DNA of 64,000 bases from Eumeta japonica. Its lineage: Eukaryota > Arthropoda > Insecta > Lepidoptera > Psychidae. Positions 46,800 to 57,989 of this stretch are shown piece by piece. The DNA lies in the NCBI GenBank assembly GCA_005406025.1, contig BGZK01001594.1:62001-126000 (forward strand). The letters are read 5' to 3'. The first letter of the stretch is position 1, and each line of letters begins with the position of its first letter. The notes beneath the pieces are model-generated. The model saw nothing but the letters and a program-made list of their open reading frames with translations, was not told where the DNA came from and made no database searches. Position numbers and translations under genes: made by a program.

Positions 46800-47470
46800 A
46801 GGCAACGACATTTAAGCGTTGGCGCCGCTTGCGACCCAAACTCGGAGTTCTCTTGTCAGACGGTCTGTGCAGGAGGTCATCGAATACATTACGCGTGTCG
46901 TGTGTATGCGTGTGTCCTAAGACAGTGAATTTGTTTACCGAGTTCGCAATCGATCTAGACCAGTATTTCCCAAAGTGGTCTAAGTGGACCCCCAAGGGTC
47001 CGCGGGAGACTCGACGGGGGTCTACGTTGGGCGTAATAAAAAATGGGGGTTCACAATTGTAAGTAGGGGTGCATGAAAATGAATTTGGTTTCGAAATTAA
47101 CCAGCAAAATTTTTATAATGTGGTCTATGAAACAAAAGAGTTTGGGAACCTCTTATCTAGACGAATGCGCATTTGTATTTGCCTCGGAGATAACTCCCCG
47201 AGTGGGTTCGACACGCTTTTTTATCGCGTCGGTCATTCTCGAAAGACAGATAAGCAACTGTAAACTGCGCAGATCGCTTCGATTCGTCGACGCCCCCGGA
47301 GCCGGCGCGCCCGCCGCTATGAATATTACAAGCGCCCTCCCGCTGTCGCCGATCAATCTTATCCCTGGAAAATATTTTTCGGGGTTGCAACTGAGCCGTG
47401 ACGTATCGGCGAGTCCCTGAATTAAAATACTCGACGAGAAGGAGTGTCGCCTTCGAAAAGGGTAGAAAGA
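46800..47470. other. GC-rich island split by a hAT MITE; possible regulatory element
   Basis: Both flanks of the MITE (46800-46960 and 47155-47470) are GC-richer than the surroundings. The right part contains ACAGATAAGC and CTTATCCC, GATA-type words in opposite orientation. Overlapping open frames on both strands have no domain. Removing the MITE joins the halves at ATCTAGAC. Confidence 0.4.
46961..47154. mobile_element. hAT-type MITE, 194 bp, with perfect 8-bp target duplication
   Basis: The element starts CAGTATTTCCCAAAGTGG and ends GAGTTTGGGAACCTCTT, imperfect terminal inverted repeats of hAT style. It is flanked by ATCTAGAC at 46953-46960 and again at 47155-47162, the 8-bp duplication diagnostic of hAT. 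Its left 140 bases are nearly the reverse complement of 52205-52344, the outer end of the hAT transposase element described below, so it is a deletion derivative of that family. Confidence 0.85.
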
Positions 47471-49637
47471 ATAAGTTAGGTGCTGTCGTTTTAACTGAAG
47501 CGACATGAGGGAAAACAATACAGTGCAGTATAAAAGAACCGGAATAGAAAATAGAAAACTGCAAATTAAATTTTTTTATCGAACTAAATTCAATTTAAAT
47601 TGATTTTAGTTCAAAATTTGCTGTTCAATGACACCGTTGTCCTTGTCTCATGCATACAAAATCTGAAAAACGATTGACCCTATTGATAGGGCCTTTTGAC
47701 AGGCCATTCTTGAAATTTTTTGCTACTTTTGAGTTTAATTCAAAAGTATAACTAGCAGTAAATTGTTGCGTTTGACCTCAAAAGATTAATTTTTTGCTTT
47801 TTTAAGCTCTCTGTGTATAAAAATATTATCTATTATACACTTTCATCTCTTCAAGCTTAACCATCAGGATTTATTTAAAAAATGCTATTTCTTTAAACTA
47901 CTATATCCATCAAATACGTTGTTAGATTTTGAAATTTATTAGTGAAGTAGTCTCTGAAATATTATAAAAAAACACTTTTTGATGAATATTTCGCTAAGAT
48001 ATCTCTTGAACAAATCAATTGATTTTCATGAAATTTACAGCAATTCAATCATCTGTTTGAGAAAAAGCGTTAATTAGATTTTGCTATAAACCGACAGTGT
48101 AGTTTAAAAGTTATTTAAAAAAATTTTGAAAATTAAATTTTTGAGATTGCTTAAAATAAACTCCACATACTTGGCACACAAATGCGCATATTTTCGCCTT
48201 TTCGTAGTTTTATACGTAAACAGCCAGCGAGCGTACAATGACGAACACCCAAACACAGGCACAACGATGCCTCGGTGGGCAGAGGGCCTAAATCGAATGT
48301 TTGAAACTTTCTTTCATATTTCTATACGTTTTGGACCAGGCCAGGAATAGGCCAACTAAAGTAACCTTAGCGTGATAGTAACTAGTATATTAAAATGTAC
48401 CCTGGATTGGGAGCATGATCGGGACTAAAAGCAGAATCGGATAAACACTAAAAATGAGATCGTGATTGGAGCTAGAAGCGGATTAAAATCAAGAATGGTA
48501 ACGATATAAAATATAAGACACGGGACCTCGTTCTAGGTCCACCCGAGTCCGATCCGCTTGGCCAAAAAAAAGGCAAAATGAGACAGATGGCGAGTGAACT
48601 AAGTGGTCTTGAAAAACGAGCGCTGAAATACTTTCCTATGTAATGAATATCATTTACATTTGTCACTTGCAGAGCTTCGGAGCTTTTTAGAGGCATACAG
48701 TCATTTTGTTGGAAGCTCTTTTCTTAACAAAATGTATAGAGTTAATACGCACAGCTTGTATGTTTGTTTGTGCGTCGAGTGAGTCAAGAAATAGTTTGTT
48801 ATTGTCATTAGTTTAGTCTGCGGTTATAGGATACTTGATTTACCACAAGAGAAATAGTTATACAGTATGATTAGATTCATTATTGCACTGATACGTATTA
48901 ACATATTTATGATAATATATATCAGTGCAATAGTACAAATTAAGGTGTGTTGAAAAACAGGTTAAATGGACTAAAACGACTAACTAAAAATACATTTCTC
49001 GTCATATGGACGGTGAATGATTTTAGTTGATTATATATGTAGAAGTTCTCGACCACTCCACTTTGGCTAGTTTCTTGACTACTGTACTTCAGATGCTTTT
49101 GTTTATTCAGGTTTTCATTTGTCTGTCTGCTCACAGCTCAGATTATAGAATTCCAAAAGTAGATTTTCAACTGCTTTCTACTTATGGAAACTTGCGTTTT
49201 GGCTGAGTTTTAATGACGAATTAACAGTTTTCGAAAAAAAAGGTTAGAATTGATTGCTTGATAGGGTTAATTATTTGATAATAAAGTCGACTAAACACAT
49301 TTTCAATTAAATTTTGATTGATTGCGCTGTGAGTGGATGTCAAAAAAGCAAAGTTGGCCAATCGAAAAAGTGACTCCATCCAACTTTACTTTTTTGAAAT
49401 CTACAGTGACTCACAGCACAAGAACCAATCAATTCTCACAAATTTTATTTAGAAAATTTCCCATTCAGAGTGGTAAAAAGAAATATAGCACATTTCCTTG
49501 TGTTGTAGATATTTATTTAAATTTAAATATATAAATTATTACACTATTAATTATTATTGTTATAACAGTCGTAATATAATTAAAATCAAGCACTTATAAC
49601 GTAATGTAATTACATTGGTAATTACAAAAATATAATT
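47471..49637. other. AT-rich intergenic DNA
   Basis: No gene supported. A degenerate GGATTGGGAGC/GATCGGGAC/AAATCAAG block is at 48405-48500. The hAT left end should lie here but was not found. Confidence 0.4.
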
Positions 49638-51385
49638 TTAATGAGAGGAATATATTTGATGGATTGACAGCAAATTATCAATATTTGGCTTGAGTTTTAT
49701 AAGGAATAACCGTAAATCTCCCCTTTCTGTGATATTCAATCTGCTCCTTTTTTTGTTAATAAGTTATTAACGGCACTAAAACTTTTTTCGACGAGATATG
49801 AAGAGGGAAACGCTATCAGAAGCTTTTGCACAATTCCCTACAGTCCAGGATATTTTTCGGGTATTTCTGCCTGCAGCCAAAATTTTTGATACCGTCTTTT
49901 AAATGTCACTTTCAGCTCCTCATTAGTGCTAAGCTCGAGTAACTCCTCTTGTAATATCACATTCTCCACTTCCGTTTCATCAAATGGATTTATGATCCAT
50001 GGTGGTATTTCCATCGACAGAATATCTTCAAATCTGAATTTAAAATCATCATGCAGGGCAATCAAATGTTGAACGTTTGTCTGAATATCTTCATCAAGGC
50101 ATTCTACCTGCGACAAGTTGGAAAACTGAAAATTCGCGCCGACCAATATTTTACTTCACAAATTTCAATGTAACAAGAAAAGCTGAAATTACACTCTTTG
50201 TTTTTATTAAATTGAGGCTGTCCCCTTGTAATTGTAAGTTGTAATTGTAATTTAAACAAATCTGTCAAATACGCGATGTCTGCTTTAAAATTGATCAAGT
50301 TTTTTTTTAAATCAGGATCTTTACTTTCCAAAAACTAAAACTGAGTCAAAAAGTAAATAAAATCTTGATAAACATGCACCTTTTGACAACCAGCGTACTT
50401 CGGTATGTAACAGCAATCGTTGGAAGTCTTCATCATTTTCATCGCACAATTGTGCAAATAAACGCGTATTCAATGCATTGCTTCTTATTTTTTTAACTAC
50501 ATTAATCACAAATTGAAGCGATTGGTGCAATCTATCACTCAAATTTTTCGCTACTAGATGTTGTCGGTGGATAACAGTGAATCGCAATTACCTCTGGTAT
50601 AATTCTTTTAAGATGGCTTATAAACACACGATATCGTCCGACTATGGCAGGAACTCCATCCGTTGCCACCGAAATAACGTTTGTGAATGGAATCGATTTT
50701 TCTTTAAAAAAATCACTCAAAACATTAAATATTGATTCACCTTTAGTCTGCGTCTTCTAAGTTTTCGCGAATTGTAGCTCTTCATGAATTTCTTCGCCCA
50801 TAACAAATCGATCATATACCAATAATAATGCGTCATTGCCAGGTAAAGTTGACTCGTCCAGTTGAACAGAAAAATGAGTTGTTCGTAGATAATCACACAA
50901 GAAACTTTCAACATCATAGCTCATTTCATCAATACGTCTTTGTACAGTGTTGTTACTCAAAGGAATTCTTTTGAGTATGTCAAATGAAGATTTGTGCAGA
51001 ACAGTTTTAAAACCTCTTCAACAGCAGGTAAAATTAACTGTTCTCCAATAGCGTGCGGTTTTTCAGATTTTGCTATAAGTAATGAGATATTTTAAGATGC
51101 CCGCAAGCCATCATCGTTGCTTTAAGACGTTGAAGAGAACATACTGTGCACGGTGGGTCTCTTTTCATATTTTTCCTTTAAGGTTTGGAAATATTTCAAA
51201 TCTTTACATATTTTATCAGGATGACACCTTAGATGATCTTCCAGCTTTGATGGTTTCATAGAGTCATTGTTCAAAACTTTGTTGCATAAAAGGCACGTGG
51301 GCAATCGTTTGTCTGCCTTTGATGGAAGAAAACCGAATTTTAAATATTCAAAACTTTACTGACGACACTTCTTAGATTCGGCCAT
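49638..51385 (-). pseudogene. hAT-family transposase (ZBED5/SCAND3-like), frameshifted
   Basis: The start MAESKKCRQ (ATG at 51385) is followed at once by an in-frame stop. The parts in order are: a BED-type zinc finger (CLLCNKVL...HLRCH, near 51300-51210), the catalytic-Asp region FSVQLDESTLPGNDALLLVY, ATDGVPAIVGR, HCY/IHRQHLVAKNL (split by a frameshift near 50575), TEVRWLSKGACLSRF (near 50390), and a C-terminal dimerisation region with WIINPF, LLELSTNEEL, KFWLQAEIPEKYPGL, then after a stop at 49838 AFPSSYLVEKSFSAVNNLL, ending about 49638. At least four frameshifts or stops make it dead. The family resembles vertebrate ZBED5/SCAND3-type domesticated hATs. Confidence 0.85.
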
Positions 51386-52344
51386 GTTTTGTATCAATTG
51401 CCTACCTCTAAAATATAAAAAAAGACTTTGTTTTAGTAATCTTAAGGCGATTCGAGCTTAACAGGATATGGCTATTTTAACATAATATGATTAATCAATT
51501 ATTATAAATATTATGAAATAAACAAAGTTGCAAACTGTTTCTAATTATTAAAAGCAATAAATCGATAAGATCCATAATAGAGTTTTATGAAAACGGCTGA
51601 AGTTATTTTAATGTGATATAAAATTATTATTTCATTTATTATATTTTAATATATTTCTGTAAATTCTATAGAAACTTTTAAACAATATTTTGATATTAAA
51701 ACTCTGCAATAATTAAATGAATTAGATAGGTAATAAAATAAAGTAGGGACGATAAGTTCAATTTTCTCGGTTAAAACTATATGCATATAACAAATAGGCA
51801 GGTAGGTACTTACTTTTACGACACCGTCAATGACTAATATCGATTCACTTTACTTTTCTTTTCGAAAGGCTGGAAACAAATTCAGTCACTGGCCAACGCT
51901 AATATCGATTCACTGTTCTTTATGAAATTCCAGAAACAACTGAGTTACGATTATCCTTGACATTCGTATTTATATTGGTGAAGAATCAAACACGTTTATG
52001 CAAGATTGCAAGCACATACATCACAAGTTGTATTAATTTGCACGTCTGAACAAGCGTTGTGGATAGGACGACGCGGCTACAACAAGTCTCGACGCGTTGT
52101 ACTGAATATGGAATATGCAAGTTTTTACAAGTAACAGTCGCCGAGCTTCTTAAAATATTATCTGCCTATATTGATAAGAGGAATCAAGTCAACATTTTAG
52201 TTCTTCACTATTGAAACCAAATAAATTTTCATGCACCCCCGCTTACGATTGTGGATCCCCATTTTTTATTACGCCCAACGTAGACCCCTGTCGAGTCTCC
52301 CGTGCACGCCTGGGGGTCCACCTGGACTACTTTGGGAAATACGG
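51386..52344 (-). mobile_element. 5' noncoding part and terminal repeat of the hAT element
   Basis: The outer end (minus-strand CCGTATTTCCCAAAGTAG) and the next 140 bases match the MITE at 46961-47100 in reverse. The rest is AT-rich untranslated DNA up to the transposase ATG. The right terminus at 52344 abuts the tandem repeat at 52345, whose sequence it interrupts. The left terminus of the element was not found, so it is probably truncated there. Confidence 0.65.
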
Positions 52345-53095
52345 CCTTATAGGATCACTTTGTTGCCCGTCCGTCTATCTGTCAAGACCGCTTTTTTTCT
52401 CAGAAACTCGCGGAGTTATCAAGCTGAAATTTATATCAAATACTCAAGTCTGCTGATCCTTAAAGCTGTGAAAAAATGAAACTTCTAAGCCAACGTAATG
52501 AAATTATACAGCCGTTTATGCCGCAAATTTTCGACACTCGCAAGGGAATCAAAACTACGGGATACTTCCAATAAACTCAGAATCTTGAAATTTGGTACGA
52601 AAAAACGTCTTATAGCATAGATAAAAGAAAATTTACGAAAATAATAAATTTTTAGTTACATCATATAATAAAGTATTTTTAAAAATTTTAAACTTACTAC
52701 ACCTTTCCTCATGAACGTGTATTAAATCGAAATTCATATCAAGTACTTAGGTCTATAATATCATTAAGTTGTAACAAATTCAAACTTCTATGTCAACGCA
52801 ATTAAAAGAAAAAGCAATTTAAGCCGCATATTTTGAAACTCGCAACTACTCGCAAGGGAATCAAAACCTAAAGGGTACTTCCAGTCAACCTAGAATCTTG
52901 AAATTTGGTACGAAGCAACGTTTTATATCATACGTAAAAGTTTCGAAAACCTTAACTTTTTAGTTACATCACATAATATTTTTTTTATTAATTATAAACT
53001 TGTTACCTTTTTCCTTATGAACGCGTAGAGGTATCAAGTTGAAATTCATATCAAATACTTAGGTTTAATTGCCTTTAAGCTGTGAAAAAAAAATT
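52345..53095 (+). repeat. Tandem repeat, period about 303-312 bp
   Basis: The anchor ATATCAA(A/G)TAC recurs at 52433, 52736 and 53048. Units share CTTCTA(A/T)G(C/T)CAACG, ACTCGCAAGGGAATCAAAAC, AATCTTGAAATTTGGTACGA and TTTTTAGTTACATCA. There are two full units and part of a third. I recall this as an abundant Lepidoptera repeat. It starts with TTGCCCGTCCGTCTATCTGT, like other elements of this kind. Confidence 0.7.
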
Positions 53096-53202
53096 TAAAC
53101 ATAATTGTAATTACCGCATTGACCGGGACTTATCTCTGTGTATGGGGAGGGGACAACTTTTCATCGCGTATGTACGGCGCTATCTTTAGGATGCCGTGAC
53201 AG

Positions 53203-53600
53203 ATGGATCATGGATCGTGTAAAAGATATCACTTAAATAACCCAGGGGTTGCAAACCGCCATTGTAAATGCTTGCATTTTGAGATGTTTAATGTCAGAGT
53301 GATAACTGTATATAGGTCATCACAATATGAAATTAATGTTGCAATAGAATGCATAAATACAACTATAGGTATACTTCATGTTCTCGTCTGACTGTTGTGG
53401 GAGACTTCGATATCTATTTTAGAATGAATCCCCAAAATTGAATTTCCACATATTTTTCATCCATAAACATGTTTCTGTTATAGAAGTAGTACAACTATAG
53501 ATAACTTTTTTTTCGAACTCCAATGTTCAATGTGGTACTATTCATAGTCATACCTTTTTCAGTGATCTTTTACAAATCTGGTTCAAATTTATTACTTAAT
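53203..53600 (+). pseudogene. LINE endonuclease fragment
   Basis: The open part gives YHLNNPGVANRHCKCLHFE, then VRVITVYRSSQYEIN (the ITVYR motif of AP-type endonucleases). After a frameshift comes VGDFDI (usual GDFN motif), later NSNVQCGTIHSHTFFSD (usual SDH motif region). Order and spacing fit a LINE endonuclease. No reverse transcriptase follows, so it is a short dead piece. Confidence 0.5.
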
Positions 53601-53889
53601 TAGTATTTCTGAACCAGATTTCTAAATAGTGATTAAAAAGCTTTGTAAATAAATAACTTTGATAGGAGAACTTTTGCAAGACTGCTGCAAGACTAGTTTA
53701 AGTATTTCAGTTATATTGTATAGTAAATGATATGTGTTAATATAAGATAAAGGATTACTGAAACGATAAAGAGATCTTTGTTTTAAATTTACACTCTCCC
53801 TTACATTGTAATTTTATGGATTACATTTTGCAATAAAAATACCATAACTATGACTCGATTGTCGTGATGGGTGAACTTTTACTCATATA
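53601..53889. other. AT-rich DNA
   Basis: Nothing recognised. Confidence 0.35.
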
Positions 53890-53952
53890 CTACAGGTTTG
53901 TACGGAACTCTCGGTGCGCGAGTCTGACTGGCATTTCACCGGTTTTTTTATT
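53890..53952 (+). repeat. Terminal fragment of a TACGGAACCCT-type repeat
   Basis: TACGGAACTCTCGGTGCGCG followed by GAGTCTGACTGGCATTTCAC and CGGTTTTTTT closely follows the end of a repeat very common in Lepidoptera, as I remember it. Upstream homology is not traceable. Confidence 0.45.
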
Positions 53953-54177
53953 TGTGCTATGAGACGTTATTTTTGCCAAATGAAAAATTAACTTTAATGG
54001 AAAATACTTTACAGGTTTTGATTTACTTGAGAATTTCAAAATATATAGCATAAATCACCATATTATGACAGTATTTTTTGATTACTTGACTTGGGAGCTT
54101 AATTTTCTTACATAAGGAGCCCATATCTAAATATTTAATATTGATATCAATTAGATACCTTCAGGCACCTCTCAGAA

Positions 54178-54242
54178 AAAAAGGATCTTGACAGATAGAC
54201 AGATGGGATCCTTTTTTCGTTAAAGGTACGAAACTCTAAAAA
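54178..54242 (-). repeat. Head fragment of a GGGTTCCG-type repeat
   Basis: In reverse: CTTTTTAGAGTTTCGTACC, GGATCCCATCTGTCTATCTG, TCAAGATCC. This is a diverged copy of the AGGGTTCCG...CCGTCTGTC head shared with family G. Confidence 0.4.
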
Positions 54243-55737
54243 GAGATCATACAATACGAGTCATAAACTTTGAATTGCAAAATTTATTTGAGATTGTTAA
54301 GAGATATATGAAAATAATACCATAGTAACGCCATGAAATAGGTTGTGACCGATCTCATTTGTACTACTTTAGAAAGATTAGATTAAAAAAGAGAATTGAT
54401 TTCCTCGGTCACGACAGCTTACCAGGAGCTTTGCAGACTGGGATTGTTTAGGCAATACGAGACCATAGCTGTGGAAGGTTCCATATTTCATCTATGTCAA
54501 TCGATTTTCGAATATTTATGAGCACAATACAGGGTATTTTTTATGACTTTTATTGTGTGAAATTCTTATTTGTTCCTGTTAAGGCGTACACGCCCTCACA
54601 ATTTTTTCTTTTGAGATTGATCGACTTGGATCTGAACAATGATTTGATGTAGTGTGATTAACAGCCGTTCCCTACGTCCTGCCTACGGTTAGTGATAGAT
54701 AGCCGTCTCTAGTCACCAGCTACATCTGATCTGTCCAGAAGTCCCGCCCTACAAACAACAGTAGTCGCTATCGCTAGATGGATGTTTGTAGTTAACTACC
54801 ATATGCATCCCTTCCACGAACTCAGTTTTTAAAAACGTAAATGTCATTGTCAATTATTTATTAAATGTTATATTTAATAATTATACATGTTTGACTACAA
54901 TAAAACTAAGTTAAGATTACGATTCATTTATTTGAATCATATTGTATACTTATTAACCAAAATTTTCCAAATTGTTATGCGTGTTTGCAAGAAAATGGAA
55001 CGTGCCACACCTTCTAGTTTTGACAGAAACAAAAATTGTATTTTGGTCAAATACGGATACAGTGATCGTCGTTGTAGATTTTCATATTACTTTTACCTAA
55101 TCGGTTAAAAACAAATGTCATAAATATTCGTGAGTTTTGTAAGGTATTTCATTCTAAATTATTTTGATGAGGATTCGATGAACCTCACCCTCGTCGTCTG
55201 GCGAACAACAATGTTGAAGGGAGAGTCGAGTTCGACATCGGACCGAGGTCTGCTTGGCCCGCGAAAGCGGGATCATAACCAAGAACGGAAGTGAAATTGT
55301 TTCACTCTAAAAAACAAATGCGTCATAGGTATGTTTTCAGTGTAAAAGGAAGGGTAATTTCTTCGGATTTGAATTGAAAGTATAACCGAGGTTTAGATCG
55401 AAGGCGGAACCGGAATTAAAAGCGGGATCAGGATTGTAATCGATACTCATACTAACGGATTTTCAGGTCTATAAAAAACATACTAAAATATATTTCTAGT
55501 TCTTAGAAACGTAGGGTAAGTCATTTTTTTGATGAGCTTGTGCCATTGGAAATAACAATAAAAAAAATTCAACATGTGGCACTCGGGGACTGCCGTGGTA
55601 AAGCTATTGCATAGCATTTTTTATCAACTTATGCAATTATAATTATTTGTTTATTTATGCAGTATTTTTTTCTTTGATATTAATTCAAGTTTTTCACCAC
55701 TTTCTTCATTAATAAATGTACTTTGTTTATTCATATT
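54243..55737. other. AT-rich intergenic DNA
   Basis: No gene. A purine-rich degenerate block (GGCGGAACCGGAATTAAAAG, GCGGGATCAGG) lies at 55385-55445. An open stretch at 54887-55108 has no domain. Confidence 0.4.
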
Positions 55738-55999
55738 TAACCTCCTGAGACCCCGTGTTCTTAAAAAAGGACAAAGTCATAAATTCATACTCAAGTTTTA
55801 AATCCCCTACATATAACCATGACCCAATGTCGTAATTTTAGAACTTAAGTTTTGTTTGTACTTTTGTTGTTTGAATATCGCGCCACGTCAGTTTGACACT
55901 CGTGTTTTGTTTAATGTGCCATTTATTATTACGGTAGAACTGCAATTTTCTGTGATTGCATAGCATTCCTCTGCCATTTTGATAGAAAATCCAGACAAG

Positions 56000-56018
56000 A
56001 TGCCACGTTCGACGAGAG
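56000..56018 (+). pseudogene. piggyBac-like transposase N-terminal remnant
   Basis: ATGCCACGTTCGACGAGAG reads MPRSTR, followed by GTACGT, a good splice donor. It is the only ATG with this look inside the element and lies about 260 bases from the left end, where transposase coding is expected to start. It may be a short first exon or a deletion edge. Confidence 0.4.
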
Positions 56019-56389
56019 GTACGTTAAATCGACATTTATTTGTAAAATCGTTGATTGATTTAGTGTACTTTGTTTTTTTGGGACAGTAAAATGTAAATCA
56101 AAAGTAACAGGTATTATTTATCAATTTCTTCATTTTAAACACCAAAAATATAGCAAGTTAATTTATTTGTACTAATACTAGTACGCTGGGCATTTAATAT
56201 GTGTGCTGGCATACTTCGTCTCACACTTTCTAAGGATTTTTTTCATGTGCTAGAAAGGGCTAGTAATATGCTTAAATCGAAACTTTAAATGATTCAGTTT
56301 GTGATAGTATTAGGCCGTTGGGCTCATATTTTGTCACATTTATATTACAGATCTGAGTATCAGATAAACTAAGTGTCAGATAAACAGCA

Positions 56390-56500
56390 ACGTTGCCGCT
56401 ATGCAGGCTGAAATTAAAAAGCACAGTAAAGTGTATGTCCTGCGACCTTTACCTGTGCCTAACGAAGAAAAGGAACTGTTTTAAAGAATTCCATGAGTAA
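56390..56500 (+). pseudogene. piggyBac-like transposase C-terminal cysteine-rich domain remnant
   Basis: The frame ending with TAA at 56498-56500 reads LCRLKLKSTVKCMSCDLYLC, then LTKKRNCFKEFHE. The C-x2-C, C-x3-C and final CF spacing and the charged ending match the C-terminal zinc-binding domain of piggyBac transposases. The catalytic DDD core is absent. An AG (ATTACAG, 56350) just upstream could be a splice acceptor. Confidence 0.65.
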
Positions 56501-56921
56501 AATGACTGATTGAAAGATATTTTCACTGGTTTAGTTTAAAGCATAAAGACGAGAAAATGTTTTGTTTTTTTTATATGAAGAAGCTGTGTAACTTACTTTA
56601 AGTACCAATACAGTAAAATATGAGACTGATTTGTGCCATTTGTATGAATAAATGTGTATTTCAAAAATATCTTATTTTTATAATAATGGCCCGATGTCCT
56701 AAAATTAGAACTTTTATTTTGTAGAATGTATTTAACGTTTTTGGTATCTCTAACTTAATGTAAGAATGACCTCAAAAGTATTGAAAGTAAATACTATTTC
56801 ATTACGGAGTTATTAGTATTTTTATGTCTGGGTCTATAGGGCTTGATAATTTTGTTCTAATATTAGTACAGCGGGACAATATTTAATTTATTCATTCTAA
56901 TTCTAGGTCTCAGGAGGTTAA

Positions 56922-57639
56922 AACACTTTATACTCAAATTTTACGCGTATATTCATGTATATTCACCAGCAACTGCTATTCACTGTTGTACATAGATACA
57001 CGTATGTATACATATATACCTACATGTATACTTACGGGGCACATGCGGTGAGTGTGGCATTATTAAGATATGATGGATACCTATACACCTATATACTTTC
57101 TCACAAACAGCTGCTTACGTATTCGTTCGATTTCGGAGCAGCTCGTCTCGATCCGTGCGAGCTTCGTATAGTCGTACCATATACATATATCTAGAGATTG
57201 GCGTAGAGAGATCGGTAGTAGAGATCGGCGGTGGAGAGATGACATGATGACATAAGAGAGCGTCATGCCGTTTGTCGTCACGATAGGCGTGCAGGCGTGC
57301 CAATAGTTGTTTCACATCGGAATACTACCCTAGTGAAATTTGTTGTCACAAATCATATTAATTAAATTATACAACATTTTATTAAACTTTAAATAAGTTT
57401 GTCCTACGATTATTTAAGTTTTGCTAAAAGTGGTAAAATAATATGACACCGACCGCCTAAAAAATAAGTCTCGGTGATGACGATAAGAGATATCATTAAG
57501 AAGTACCGTGCAGAATAAACGCGGCATAAGTTTAGCCTGCGTTACCATTTTTATACGGACATTTTTCGACAGTAAAATAAAGAGCGATAACATTTATTTC
57601 ATCATTTACATCACTAGTTTTATTCGTATAGACACGATG
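56922..57639. other. AT-rich intergenic DNA
   Basis: An ATAC/GTAT-rich simple region lies at 56950-57030. Open frames at 56955-57315 are shadows. Confidence 0.4.
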
Positions 57640-57741
57640 ATGGATCAAAAAGCACGAAGTGTGAATGTAGACTCAAAAAGTTATAACGTCGTCGCCGAGA
57701 CAGTAGATGGTTTAATTAAGCTCGCGTTAAAAAATCAGTAG
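57640..57741 (+). CDS. Hypothetical small ORF (about 33 residues)
   Basis: From the ATG pair near 57637-57642 the frame reads MDQKARSVNVDSKSYNVVAE, TVDGLIKLALKNQ, then TAG. The composition is protein-like and more balanced than the surroundings, and A at -3 suits initiation. No family is recognised. It precedes the hairpin at 57802. Chance is quite possible. Confidence 0.2.
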   Translation: MDQKARSVNVDSKSYNVVAETVDGLIKLALKNQ

Positions 57742-57801
57742 CAGTTCATTCGTTTTTCTACTTTCTAGCTCTCATTAGAACCTTTTATGTATCGACTCGA
57801 A

Positions 57802-57831
57802 GGCGGTGTTCTCGACCGCGAGGTCACCGCC
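57802..57831. other. Nested hairpin followed by a T run
   Basis: GGCGGTG (57802-57808) pairs with CACCGCC (57825-57831), and inside it CTCG (57811-57814) pairs with CGAG (57819-57822) around ACCG, with a symmetrical TT/GT internal loop. TTTTTG follows shortly after. It is too short for a microRNA precursor. It could be a structured RNA element or part of a conserved noncoding block. Confidence 0.5.
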
Positions 57832-57989
57832 GTTTTTGTATTTATATTTATATTAAGCCTCACGTTTACAGAAGCGGGTCTTATGACTTGAATGTTATTG
57901 AAAAACTATTATTGTCCCTTTCGCGACCTATTTATTGCAGTTTGTTAACAAGACCAAGCCTAAAAAGTAATAAGCCATGCGATAAAACT

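Larger units (their letters stand above)
55742..56917 (+). mobile_element. piggyBac-like element, internally deleted, flanked by TTAA
   Basis: Perfect terminal inverted repeats CCTCCTGAGACC (55742-55753) and GGTCTCAGGAGG (56906-56917) are flanked by TTAA at 55738-55741 and 56918-56921, the piggyBac signature. Subterminal direct repeats CCCAATGTCGTAATTTTAGA (about 55833) and CCCGATGTCCTAAAATTAGA (about 56691) are also present. It is 1176 bp, too short for a full transposase, but it keeps the coding start (ATG 56000) and a cysteine-rich C-terminus (to 56500). Confidence 0.85.

Noticed and set aside
46829..47564. Open frames of 64-135 codons on both strands around the hAT MITE
   Set aside because: They cross the MITE and the GC-rich island on both strands, and none has a recognisable domain.
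57802..57831. Rho-independent terminator
   Set aside because: The stem plus T run looks like one, but the DNA is eukaryotic and no bacterial gene is nearby.
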